Positions 15,493 to 24,673 of a stretch of 35,552 bases of DNA are shown here, in pieces. Position numbers and translations under genes: made by a program. The notes under the pieces were generated by a model. The model did not search any database. It was given only the letters and a program-made list of their open reading frames with translations, and had not been told where the DNA came from. The stretch covers positions 1 through 35,552 of the forward strand of contig NZ_JAAKZF010000052.1 of the NCBI RefSeq assembly GCF_011045125.1, written 5' to 3'. The stretch is from Allomesorhizobium camelthorni (GTDB lineage Bacteria; Pseudomonadota; Alphaproteobacteria; Rhizobiales; Rhizobiaceae). Every line of letters begins with the position of its first letter. The stretch's first letter is position 1.

Positions 15493-16467
15493 ATGACATC
15501 GAAGCATTCGCCTGTCCTGATTATCGGTTCCGGTCCGGCCGGCTATACGGCGGCGATCTACGCGGCGCGCGCGATGCTGAAGCCGGTCCTGGTCGCAGGG
15601 CTGCAGCAGGGCGGGCAACTCACCATCACCACCGACGTGGAAAACTATCCGGGCTACGCCGATCCGATCCAGGGTCCGTGGCTGATGGAGCAGATGCTGA
15701 AGCAGGCCGAACATGTCGGTACCGAGATCGTCAACGATGTGATCACCGAGGTCGACCTGAACGTCCGGCCGTTCCGGGCCAAGGGCGATTCGGGCACGGT
15801 CTATACCAGCGATGCGCTAATCATCGCCACCGGCGCGCAGGCCAAATGGCTCGGGATTCCGAGCGAGCAGATCTATATGGGCTTCGGCGTCTCGGCCTGC
15901 GCCACCTGCGACGGCTTCTTCTACCGCGGCAAGGATGTCGCTGTGATCGGCGGCGGCAATTCGGCGGTCGAGGAGGCGCTCTATCTTTCCCACATCGCAA
16001 AGAGCGTGACGGTGATCCACCGCCGCAACGATTTCCGCGCCGAGCGGATACTGCGCGAGCGGCTGTTCAAGAAGGACAACATCAAAATCATCTGGGACAC
16101 TGTGGTGGAGGAGATCACCGGCCGTCCCGGCAAAGCGCCGATGCCGCCTTCGGCCGACGGGCTGAAGCTGAAGAATCTGGTGACCGGGGCGGAGACGCAT
16201 CTCAAGGTCGACGGCGTGTTCGTGGCGATCGGCCATGCGCCGGCGGTGGAACTGTTCGCGGGCAAGGTGAAGCAGAAGCCGAACGGCTATCTGTGGACCG
16301 CGCCCGATTCGACCCAGACGGACGTGCCCGGCGTGTTTGCGGCCGGCGACGTGACCGACGATATCTATCGCCAGGCGGTGACGGCGGCCGGCCTAGGCTG
16401 CATGGCGGCGCTGGAGGCGGAAAAATATCTCGCGAACCTTGAAGAGGTTCGCGAAGCGGCAGAATAA
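15493..16467 (+). CDS. trxB: Thioredoxin reductase
   Basis: 324 residues, full length. FAD-binding GSGPAGYTAAIYAARA at the N-terminus, the redox-active CATC in SACATCDGFFYRG, the NADPH-binding VIGGGNSAVEEALYL, and the C-terminal FAD motif GVFAAGDVTDD. It reduces thioredoxin with NADPH in the cytoplasm. Divergent from lrp and followed by lsrB; in S. meliloti the LsrB regulator is involved in redox control. The TAA stop lies inside the left arm of the palindromic element at 16465-16634. Confidence 0.97.
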   Translation: MTSKHSPVLIIGSGPAGYTAAIYAARAMLKPVLVAGLQQGGQLTITTDVENYPGYADPIQGPWLMEQMLKQAEHVGTEIVNDVITEVDLNVRPFRAKGDSGTVYTSDALIIATGAQAKWLGIPSEQIYMGFGVSACATCDGFFYRGKDVAVIGGGNSAVEEALYLSHIAKSVTVIHRRNDFRAERILRERLFKKDNIKIIWDTVVEEITGRPGKAPMPPSADGLKLKNLVTGAETHLKVDGVFVAIGHAPAVELFAGKVKQKPNGYLWTAPDSTQTDVPGVFAAGDVTDDIYRQAVTAAGLGCMAALEAEKYLANLEEVREAAE

Positions 16468-16634
16468 GTGTGTTGATATTCAGGTGATGCCGGCCTGCAA
16501 ACGGCGGTTTTCTGTGCTTCCGGTGCTCACGTACCCAAACGTACGCTCCGCTCCGGTTCTCGAAACCCACCATTTTGGTCGCTACGCGCCCTCTGCGATG
16601 GCATCTCGGCCTAACCTGATTTTCAACACACTTA
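16465..16634. repeat. MITE-like palindromic element between trxB and lsrB
   Basis: Long imperfect terminal inverted repeats: TAAGTGTGTTGA (16465-16476) and the matching end TCAACACACTTA (16623-16634), continuing inward through CAGGT/ACCTG. The ~170-bp interior is non-coding and has its own small palindrome (CGTAC-6 nt-GTACG). It abuts a CCGGC-AAA-GCCGG hairpin at 16637-16649. The left arm supplies the trxB stop codon. It probably terminates or attenuates trxB transcription before lsrB; mobility is inferred. Confidence 0.65.
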
Positions 16635-16724
16635 GACCGGCAAAGCCGGCTGGGAACGAATAACTGCGCGGATCCATTTCGAGAGATGGCCACTTCTCGA
16701 AGTGAAGGCGGACGAGGGGGAGAT

Positions 16725-17621
16725 ATGTCTCTGGACTGGGACAAGCTACGTGTGTTTCACGCAGCGGCGCAGGCGGGCTCGTTCACGCACGCCGCCGAAA
16801 CGCTCCGGCTTTCGCAATCGGCGATTTCGCGGCAGGTCAGCGCGCTGGAACACGATGTCGGCGTGCCGCTGTTCAACCGGCATGCGCGCGGGTTGGTGCT
16901 GACGGAACAGGGCGAGATGCTGTTCCGGACGACGCACGACGTCCTGATGAAGCTCGAGAACGTCAAGACGCGATTGACCGAGACGCTGGAGAAGCCGACC
17001 GGCACGCTGCGCGTGACGACGACGGTCGGGCTCGGCACCGGCTGGCTGACCGAGCGAGCCAAGGAGTTCCTCGACCTTTACCCGGAGATCAATCTCCAGC
17101 TTGTGCTGACCAATGAGGAACTTGACCTGACGATGCGGCAGGCCGACTGCGCGGTGCGGCTGCGCCAGCCGCAGCAGCCGGACCTGATCCAGAGGCGGCT
17201 GTTCACCGTGCATCTGCACGTGTTCGCCACGCAAGCCTATCTCGACCGCTACGGCAAGCCGATGTCGGTCGCCGATCTCGACCAGCATCGTATCGTGACT
17301 TTCGGCGAGCCGGTGCCGGCCTATCTCGCCGGCCTCAACACGCTGGAGACGGTAGGGAGGCCGGACGGAACAAAGCGCGCCGCGGCTCTCCAGATCAACG
17401 ACCTGATGTCGATACGCAGGGCGGTCAGGCGCGGCGTCGGCATCGCCATGCTGCCGGACTACATGGCCAACAAGGAATCGGGCCTCGTGCCGATCCTGCC
17501 CGAGGTCGAGGCGCCGTCCTTCGACACCTTCTTTGTCTATCCGGACGCGATGAAGAACCAGGCCAAGCTCAAGGCTTTCCGCGACTTCATGTTCGCCAAG
17601 GCGCGCAACTGGTCTTTCTAG
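16725..17621 (+). CDS. lsrB: LysR family regulator LsrB/VtlR
   Basis: 298 residues from the ATG at 16725, preceded by GAGGGGGAG; a longer reading from 16686 lacks this. N-terminal LysR helix-turn-helix: LDWDKLRVFHAAAQAGSFTH, LRLSQSAISRQVSALEHDVG, PLFNRHARGLVLTEQG. The C-terminal effector domain has TGTLRVTTTVGLGTGWLTE and RAVRRGVGIAMLPDYM. The position after trxB and the sequence match my memory of LsrB of Sinorhizobium and VtlR of Brucella and Agrobacterium. Those regulators control envelope and redox genes and small RNAs such as AbcR2. A candidate LysR-type site and small RNA lie ~630 bp downstream. Confidence 0.88.
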   Translation: MSLDWDKLRVFHAAAQAGSFTHAAETLRLSQSAISRQVSALEHDVGVPLFNRHARGLVLTEQGEMLFRTTHDVLMKLENVKTRLTETLEKPTGTLRVTTTVGLGTGWLTERAKEFLDLYPEINLQLVLTNEELDLTMRQADCAVRLRQPQQPDLIQRRLFTVHLHVFATQAYLDRYGKPMSVADLDQHRIVTFGEPVPAYLAGLNTLETVGRPDGTKRAAALQINDLMSIRRAVRRGVGIAMLPDYMANKESGLVPILPEVEAPSFDTFFVYPDAMKNQAKLKAFRDFMFAKARNWSF

Positions 17622-17624
17622 GAG

Positions 17625-18128
17625 TCAGGTGCTCTTCCAGGGTGTGAGACGGGGCAGCCAGCCGGGAACAGCGCGGCGGTAGGCCTCATATTCGTTGCCA
17701 TAGCGGCGAGCAAGCGTCGGCTCTTCGTAAAGCTTGACGAACGTGAACACCGTGACTGCGACGACGCCGGCATAGACGACGAGCGACCAGTCCGCGAACA
17801 GCAGCGCCTGACCGAAGATGATCGACAGGACCGCCACATACATCGGGTTGCGCACGTATCGATAGGCGCCGCCGACGACCAGCCTTTCAGTGGGCGCGAT
17901 GGGGGCAGGCGTACCGGCGCCCTCCAAGGCAAAGCGTGCGAAGGAATGAAGGAGAACCACAAGACCGGCCAGGATCAGAATCGATCCGGCCGTGACCATC
18001 GCCGGCGAAGACAGGGGCCGGCCATAGCCGTCGGTCAGGAACCATGGGATCAGCCCGGCCACCACGCCCGGCACCAGGATCAGGAAGGCTGCGCTGCCGG
18101 CGATGGCGGAGGGCTTGCGCACCGTCAT
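17625..18128 (-). CDS. Isoprenylcysteine methyltransferase-like membrane methyltransferase
   Basis: 167 residues with about four transmembrane helices. The C-terminal half carries the ICMT/phospholipid methyltransferase signature: GGAYRYVRNPMYVAVL (SAM-binding region) and KLYEEPTLARRYGNEYEAYRRAVP. Bacterial members methylate lipids or small molecules, and the substrate is not predictable. The ATG at 18128 begins a basic, then hydrophobic N-terminus. It converges on lsrB with three bases between stops and diverges from the small-RNA region to its right. Confidence 0.85.
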   Translation of the reverse strand: MTVRKPSAIAGSAAFLILVPGVVAGLIPWFLTDGYGRPLSSPAMVTAGSILILAGLVVLLHSFARFALEGAGTPAPIAPTERLVVGGAYRYVRNPMYVAVLSIIFGQALLFADWSLVVYAGVVAVTVFTFVKLYEEPTLARRYGNEYEAYRRAVPGWLPRLTPWKST

Positions 18129-18250
18129 TCCTCTCAGTTCGGCCGGGGAAACGGATAGATCGCACCCCGCTGACCCGGTTGAAGCATCCGGCTTCGCCGT
18201 CTCTTGGTTCTATCTGGTAGAAGTAAAGCTTATACCACAGGGTGCGTCAT

Positions 18251-18271
18251 TTTGCATGGGAGCATTGCAAA
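18251..18271. promoter_or_regulatory. LysR-type palindrome upstream of the small RNA
   Basis: TTTGCA-N9-TGCAAA, a perfect 6-bp half-site palindrome centred ~55 bp before the predicted RNA start and 8 bp before the -35 box. Size, symmetry and placement suit a LysR-type activator. LsrB/VtlR, encoded ~630 bp away, is the obvious candidate; this is inference. Confidence 0.45.
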
Positions 18272-18278
18272 CTGGGTG

Positions 18279-18310
18279 CTTGTTTCTCGGGCAAGACCAG
18301 CCCATATATT
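18279..18310 (+). promoter_or_regulatory. Promoter of the alpha-r14-type small RNA
   Basis: CTTGTTT (18279-18285), 17 bp, CATATAT (18303-18309). This agrees in spacing and partly in sequence with the CTTAGAC-N17-CTATAT form described for rhizobial sRNA promoters. It predicts transcription from about 18316. Confidence 0.5.
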
Positions 18311-18316
18311 GGTCAT

Positions 18317-18430
18317 CTTCCGGGCGCGTTCCTCCTCCCATTAGCGCCTGGGAGTGTTCCCCTCTGGAGGTTTAGCCTTAATCGGCACTTCCAACAAACT
18401 CAGCCGGGTCTTCTCAGATCCGGCTTTTTT
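18317..18430 (+). ncRNA. Candidate trans-acting sRNA of the alpha-r14/NfeR1 type
   Basis: A ~115-nt RNA bounded by the promoter at 18279-18309 and a strong terminator. Hairpin 1 has an 8-bp stem, CCGGGCGC (18320-18327) with GCGCCTGG (18344-18351), and a 16-nt loop that displays CCTCCTCCC (18331-18339), an anti-Shine-Dalgarno sequence. The terminator is AGCCGGGTC (18402-18410) with GATCCGGCT and loop TTCTCA, ending in six T. The exposed CCUCCUCCC loop, the size and the terminator are the known hallmarks of the alpha-r14 (NfeR1) family of Rhizobiales and of Rhodobacter 'cuckoo' RNAs. These base-pair with ribosome-binding sites of transporter and other mRNAs. The start point (±3) and family assignment are from reading only. 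Confidence 0.65.
18402..18430 (+). terminator. Rho-independent terminator of the small RNA
   Basis: Nine-pair stem AGCCGGGTC/GATCCGGCT with one G-U pair, loop TTCTCA, then TTTTTT at 18425-18430. Confidence 0.8.
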
Positions 18431-18437
18431 GTTGCCT

Positions 18438-18495
18438 GAAGCCGCCCGACGATGTGTCCGGCATGCCGAAATGCCGCCGGCCGGCTTCCTTTTTT
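18438..18495 (+). terminator. Second, tandem terminator hairpin
   Basis: GAAGCCG (18438-18444) pairs with CGGCTTC (18482-18488), with an inner stem CGGCAT-6 nt-ATGCCG, followed by a C and six T (18490-18495). It may back up the sRNA terminator. Confidence 0.5.
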
Positions 18496-18973
18496 AGATC
18501 CGCGGGCGCCTTCGGCCTGCCGCGGAGCGGAGGGCTTGCAACCGAGCGCCGCATGTTTTTAGCCGAACTCGCGTGCTGCGACAGCTGCACTCGAATCGCG
18601 CAGGCGGCGACGATGCCTGCCCAATCGTGAAGCGGTGGACCGGCGGCGTTCGTCAGAATCCCGTACAGTTCCGGCCTTGCAACAGTTACAGTCGCCGTAT
18701 CCGCCCGCGCGTAACGGTTATATGTAACATCCGGTAACCTGCCGAGAGCGGCCTTGATTTGCTACCAATCAAAACAGGACGCGGCGTTCGGTCCGTTTCG
18801 GGAGATGGGGGCATCACTCGAAACCTCCGAGGCTTAGGCAGCCGTCGCGTCCGGCCCATTCAGATGCCTCCGGGCATCAAACTCAAGCGCTGTCCCTCGG
18901 GGCGGCGAACGATGCGGCGGACCTGACGTGCCGCCATCCTCCCGCCCGTTCCCCAACGGCGGTACGGTCCGCG
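18496..18973. other. Gene-free stretch with structured-RNA signals
   Basis: No convincing protein gene in 478 bp. Three direct GTAAC copies (18711, 18724, 18734) and an inverted GTTAC (18685) cluster in ~55 bp. They are followed by a TTGATT-7 nt-AATCAA hairpin near 18760 and a GATGCC-TCCG-GGCATC hairpin near 18863. A long two-part stem follows, in which GCGGACC (about 18911) pairs with GGTCCGC (about 18966). The series leads straight into the strong terminator at 18974. It may be a second, unclassified non-coding RNA on the plus strand. I could not match it to 6S, SRP, tmRNA or RNase P RNA. Confidence 0.4.
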
Positions 18974-19006
18974 AAAAACGGCGTCCGAGCTTCGGACGCC
19001 GTTTTT
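18974..19006. terminator. Perfect 15-bp bidirectional terminator
   Basis: AAAAACGGCGTCCGA (18974-18988) and its exact complement (18992-19006) around a 3-nt loop, with T-runs on both strands. On the minus strand it lies ~90 bp after the EF-G-like gene; on the plus strand it ends whatever is transcribed from the gene-free stretch. Confidence 0.85.
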
Positions 19007-19095
19007 CTTTGTCGAGATAGCTTCCTTTCGGAAACGGCCCTCTCCGCTACGGGCGGAGAGGAAGCAGCGAGACGCTCGGGCAGGCTTTGACGCCT

Positions 19096-21147
19096 TTACG
19101 CTGCCTTGCCGTTGGCGTTCATCGCTTCGTCGGCAAGCCTGCCGGTCAACTCGGCCATGTGATCGAATTCGGCGCGGTAGCTCGCAACGCCGGAGGTCGC
19201 CGATCTCAGCTCGATGATCAGATCGCCGATCTCCGATTGCGGCATCATCGCTTCGACCACATCCCATCCCGGCCAGCCGGGGCGGGCGTCGTAGCCGAGG
19301 ATCTGGCCGCGGCGCTGCGGTATGATGCCGGTGATCTTGGCCGTCGCGTCGGATGGCGTGAAGATCTCCACTTTCATGATCGGCTCAAGCAGAACCGGCG
19401 AGCACGCGGCCATGCCTTCCCGCATGGCGATCTTGGCCGCCATCTGGAAGGCCATGTCGGAGGAATCGACGGCGTGATAGGAGCCGTCGGACAGGTTGAC
19501 GGCGACGTCGACGACCGGGAATCCAAGCGGTCCGGATTTCAGATAATCGCGGATGCCGGTCTCCACTGACTGGATGTAGGTCTTGGGCACCACGCCGCCG
19601 GTGATTGTGTCGGTGAACTGGAAGCCGGAGCCGCGCGGCAGCGGCTTGATCTCCAGCACGACATCGCCGAACTGGCCGTGGCCGCCCGACTGCTTCTTGT
19701 GACGGCCTCGCTGCTGCGTCGATTTGCGGATTGTCTCGCGATAGGGCACCGCCGGCGCGCGGCCCTCGATCGGAATCTGGTTCTTGCCCTCCAGGCGCTC
19801 CACGGTCACGCGCAGATGCATCTCGCCGTGGCCTGAAATCACCGTCTCGCTGGTATCCTGCTGATGTCGCAGGCCGAGCGACGGGTCCTCGTCTGCCAGC
19901 CGGTGGATGGCGGCCGACATCTTGACCTCGTCCTTCCGTTCCTTGGGACGGAGCGCGAAGGAATAGACCGGCTGCGGCGGCTCGAGCCTGACGAGCTGTT
20001 CCACGCCGCCCTTGGCCGAACTCAGCGTCTGTCCCGTGCGGACATCCTCCAGCTTGCCCAGCGCTACCGTGTCGCCGGTGTTCGCGACTGTCAGCTTGGA
20101 CTGGTCCTTGCCGAGCATGCGGTAGACGCCCGACACCTTTGCAGTAGCCCCGCCCGGCAGGAACAGCTCCGAGCCATCGGCGACGCTTCCCGACAATATG
20201 CGCGAGATCGACAGCTTGCCGCCATGGGCCGTGTGGATGGTCTTCATGACCTGCACCAGCGCGCCATTGCCCTCGGGCGCGCCGAGACGTTTTCCGGTCG
20301 CCTCGACATCGGGCGCGTCGTGGCGGATGGCCTTCAGGAGCCTGAGCACCCCATTGCCTTTTTCCGCGGTGCCGATCAGCACCGGCGTCACGATGCCTTC
20401 GCGCAGATCGGCGGCGAGATCGTCGAATACGGCGTCGCGCGGCGGTGGGATCTCGTCGAGCAACTGCTCCATCAGTATGTCGTCATGGTCGGCCAGGGTC
20501 TCGAGCATTGCGAAGCGCGCCTCGACCTCGCGCGCCTTCTCGTCGCCTGGAATTTCAGCGATCTCGCTCTCGGCGTGTTCGCGGTAGATGTAGGCGCGCT
20601 CCAGCGCCAGGTCGATCGAGCCGATGACGATGCCGTCCTTGCGCAGCGGAATCTGGCGCAACAGAAGGGGCGTCGAGCTTGTCGGCTGCAGCATCTTCAG
20701 CGTGTCGCGAACGCCGGCCACCGCCTTGTCGACCTTGTTGAGGAACAGGATGCGCGGAATGCCGAGATCGTCGAGCTTGCGCATGATGAGCTGCAGGGCA
20801 GGGATTTTTTTCTCGTCGGCCTCGGCCACCACCACCGCGATGTCGCAGGCGGCCAGCACCGGCTCAGCCTCGAAGGCGAACTCGACCGACCCGGGGCAAT
20901 CGACGAAGGTCAGGCTGTCGCCCATGAATTCGATCGAGGCGACGGTGGCCTCCACGCTCATGGCATGGGCGCGCGCCTCGGCGGAATGATCCGAAACAGT
21001 ATTGCCTGACGAGACGGGATTTTGCCGGGGTATCGCCCCGGTTCGAGCCAGAATGGCCTCAAGGAGCGTGGTCTTGCCGCTTGCGAAGGGACCGACGATG
21101 GCGATGCATTTCGGTCCCGTACGCCTTCCTCCTGCGCGATTTCCCAT
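19096..21147 (-). CDS. Elongation factor G-like GTPase (FusA paralogue)
   Basis: 683 residues, near EF-G length with all five domains. G1 is VGPFASGKTT, G4 is LNKVD. Domain II is around GGKLSISRILSGSVADG, domain III around HRLADEDPSLGLRHQ, domain IV has KKQSGGHGQFGDVVLEI, and domain V has PQRRGQILGYDAR. G3 reads DCPGSVEF where housekeeping EF-G has DTPGHVDF, so the catalytic His is Ser. The switch I RGITI segment is replaced by AHAMSVEAT. I recall the same features in the alphaproteobacterial EF-G-like (EF-G2-type) family, so it is a paralogue and not the main translocase. It stands alone, not in a str operon. Its role, perhaps ribosome-linked but with altered GTP hydrolysis, is unknown. Confidence 0.88.
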   Translation of the reverse strand: MGNRAGGRRTGPKCIAIVGPFASGKTTLLEAILARTGAIPRQNPVSSGNTVSDHSAEARAHAMSVEATVASIEFMGDSLTFVDCPGSVEFAFEAEPVLAACDIAVVVAEADEKKIPALQLIMRKLDDLGIPRILFLNKVDKAVAGVRDTLKMLQPTSSTPLLLRQIPLRKDGIVIGSIDLALERAYIYREHAESEIAEIPGDEKAREVEARFAMLETLADHDDILMEQLLDEIPPPRDAVFDDLAADLREGIVTPVLIGTAEKGNGVLRLLKAIRHDAPDVEATGKRLGAPEGNGALVQVMKTIHTAHGGKLSISRILSGSVADGSELFLPGGATAKVSGVYRMLGKDQSKLTVANTGDTVALGKLEDVRTGQTLSSAKGGVEQLVRLEPPQPVYSFALRPKERKDEVKMSAAIHRLADEDPSLGLRHQQDTSETVISGHGEMHLRVTVERLEGKNQIPIEGRAPAVPYRETIRKSTQQRGRHKKQSGGHGQFGDVVLEIKPLPRGSGFQFTDTITGGVVPKTYIQSVETGIRDYLKSGPLGFPVVDVAVNLSDGSYHAVDSSDMAFQMAAKIAMREGMAACSPVLLEPIMKVEIFTPSDATAKITGIIPQRRGQILGYDARPGWPGWDVVEAMMPQSEIGDLIIELRSATSGVASYRAEFDHMAELTGRLADEAMNANGKAA

Positions 21148-21489
21148 GATCGGACGACCTCCTCCTCAAATGTTGAACATCGAGGCGGCGGCCGGCCTTC
21201 TCCGGCCGTCGCGGAGCGGGACCGGTTTCGTCCCGCCGTCATTTCATCGTCACATGGGAGAGCCGGGAGGGCAAGAGGCAAGCCGGTTGGTGAAGGGTCG
21301 GCAAAGGCCAAAACGCGATTGGGCCAAGGCCTCCGCGCAGGACCAGGTCCATTCGATTGCCTACCAGGCCGAGTGGAATGACACGCGCTTTTTCCGCGAG
21401 GATTTCGACAAGATCATCCTTGCCGCGCGCTCCGAACTCGATGAGGCCAAGCGCGGCGCATCCGGGCTGGGAGTTCGCCGCGCCGGGCT

Positions 21490-23023
21490 TCAGGCGCTTA
21501 GCGCAAGCTGGGGCGTGGCCAAGTCGAAGGACAGCGATCGGAGCCGTTCCCGTGGAAGCGGGCGGCTTATAAAATAACCTTGAAACCTGTTGCAGCCGGC
21601 GGCGTGAGCGAGCGCGAACTCTTCGGCGGTTTCGACGCCCTCGGCCCACAATGGTCAGATTCTGGATGCGCGCGATCTGGGCCAGCGCGGAAACGAAGAC
21701 TTGCGCCACCGGATCACTCGACAGGCTGCTGATATAGCTTCGGTCGATCTTGATGCTGTCGGTTGGAAGCGTCTTCAGATAGTTGAAGCCGCAATGGCCG
21801 GTGCCGAAATCGTCAAGCGCGATCCGGAAGCCCATCGCCCGGACAGCCTCCAGGCGCTCCAGGACTTCCGGCGTCGCGGCCGTCGCCACAGTCTCGGTAA
21901 TTTCGATCACGAAACGGTCGGCTGATTTCCCTGTCTCGGCGAGCACTCGACCGAGCATGGCCACGATCTCGTCGCGCTTGAGTTGCTCGCCGGACATGTT
22001 GATGCTGATGCGGCAGCCGGGAAAACCTGCAATGTCGGCGCAGGCGCGCCTGAACACCCACTCGCCCAGCATGTCGATGAGGTTCGAGCGTTCCGCGATC
22101 GATATGAATTCCGCGGGCGGGATCATGCCGCGCACCGGGTGCCGCCAGCGCACCAGCCCTTCGAGTGCAACCGTTTCTCCGTCGGAGTCGGTGATCGGCT
22201 GGTAATGAAGCTCGAGATGATTCAGGTAGAGCGCCGCCCGGAGTTCGCGCTCGACGAGACGGCGGTAGCGCTTGTCGGACAACATCTCGGCATCGAAAAC
22301 CGTCATGCGCCCGCGCCCGGCCGCCTTGCTGTCGTATAGCGCCAAGTCGGCCAGAAGCATCAACTCCTTCGTCTCCGACGAGTGCAGCGGGGCGATGGCG
22401 ATGCCGATCGAGGCGCTGAGCGCGATCTGGCGGCCTTCGTGCGCCTTGCCGAGGCTCAGCGCTTCGAGAAAGCTCCGGGTCTGAGCCATGATCGAGGCAA
22501 GGTCGTCATCAGCCATGATGACGCCGAACTCGTCGCCGCCGAGACGCCCGACAGTGGAATCGGGGTATGCCTGCCGGGCTATCGCCACGAGATGGGTAAG
22601 CACGGCGTCGCCGAATTGATGGCCGAGCGTGTCGTTCATCTGCTTGAAATGGTCGATGTCGATCAGGACGAGCGCGGCCTTCTTGCGGTTGCGGAGTCCG
22701 CCCAGGCCGGCCTGCAGTTCCTCCAGGAAAAATCTGCGCGTGGCAGCTCCCGTCAGGGCGTCTGTCCTCAGCAGCTTGTGGTTCTGGGCTTCGACCTTCG
22801 CCGCGAGTTTCAGCCTGTGGACCACCGAGCGGCGCATGTACATGAGCGTCATCAGCGACAGGCCAGTCGCCGCTATGCAGACGACCAGGCCGGCATTGGA
22901 CCAAGCGCTTTCGGAATTGCCGATTGCGGCGAAAAGAGCCGAGCAAAGGCTGAGCAGAAGCAACAGCTGGATTCCGCGATAAAGCCTGCCGCTGTGATTG
23001 CGGATCGTGGCCAGTATGCTCAT
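21490..23023 (-). pseudogene. GGDEF-EAL protein with a one-base frameshift in the EAL domain
   Basis: The intended product is ~510 residues from the ATG at 23023 (GAGGGG upstream). Two N-terminal helices (IQLLLLLSLCSALFAAIG and GLVVCIAATGLSLMTLMYM) are followed by a GGDEF domain (LIDIDHFKQMNDTLGHQFGD, RLGGDEFGVI) and an EAL domain (EGLVRWRHP, IALDDFGTG, DSIKID). After NLTIV the reading frame breaks at the CCC run 21645-21647 (GGG on the coding strand). Dropping one base restores AEGVETAEEFALAHAAG and FQGYFISRPLPRERL, ending at TGA 21490-21492. As written, the frame runs on to 21239 with an unrelated tail and loses the EGVE motif needed for phosphodiesterase activity. GGDEF looks intact. Either a real mutation or a homopolymer sequencing error. 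Confidence 0.85.
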
Positions 23024-23160
23024 TCCGACGCCCCTCGCATGCGGGGACAGAGCTATCGGGCAGCTGTTAAGAAGACATTGAAAAGCAGCCGTTGGCGTCC
23101 TGATTTTTTTGCAGTGCACAACCGCGCCGAAAGCCGGCGCGGCCTCACAGCAGCGACGCC

Positions 23161-24673
<1,513 letters not shown>

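Noticed and set aside
18317-18430. 6S RNA, SRP RNA or tmRNA as identity of the small RNA
   Set aside because: None of their conserved elements (GGAAGCAGCC-type SRP loop, tmRNA tag codons, 6S central bubble) is present; size and CCTCCTCCC loop fit alpha-r14 better.
18864-18926. A 20-codon frame (ATG at 18864) in the structured region as a small gene
   Set aside because: No ribosome-binding site and the sequence falls in predicted hairpins; antisense continuation is also non-coding.
19864-21009. Plus-strand frame of 381 codons opposite the EF-G-like gene
   Set aside because: Shadow of the GTPase gene; no domain and no ribosome site.
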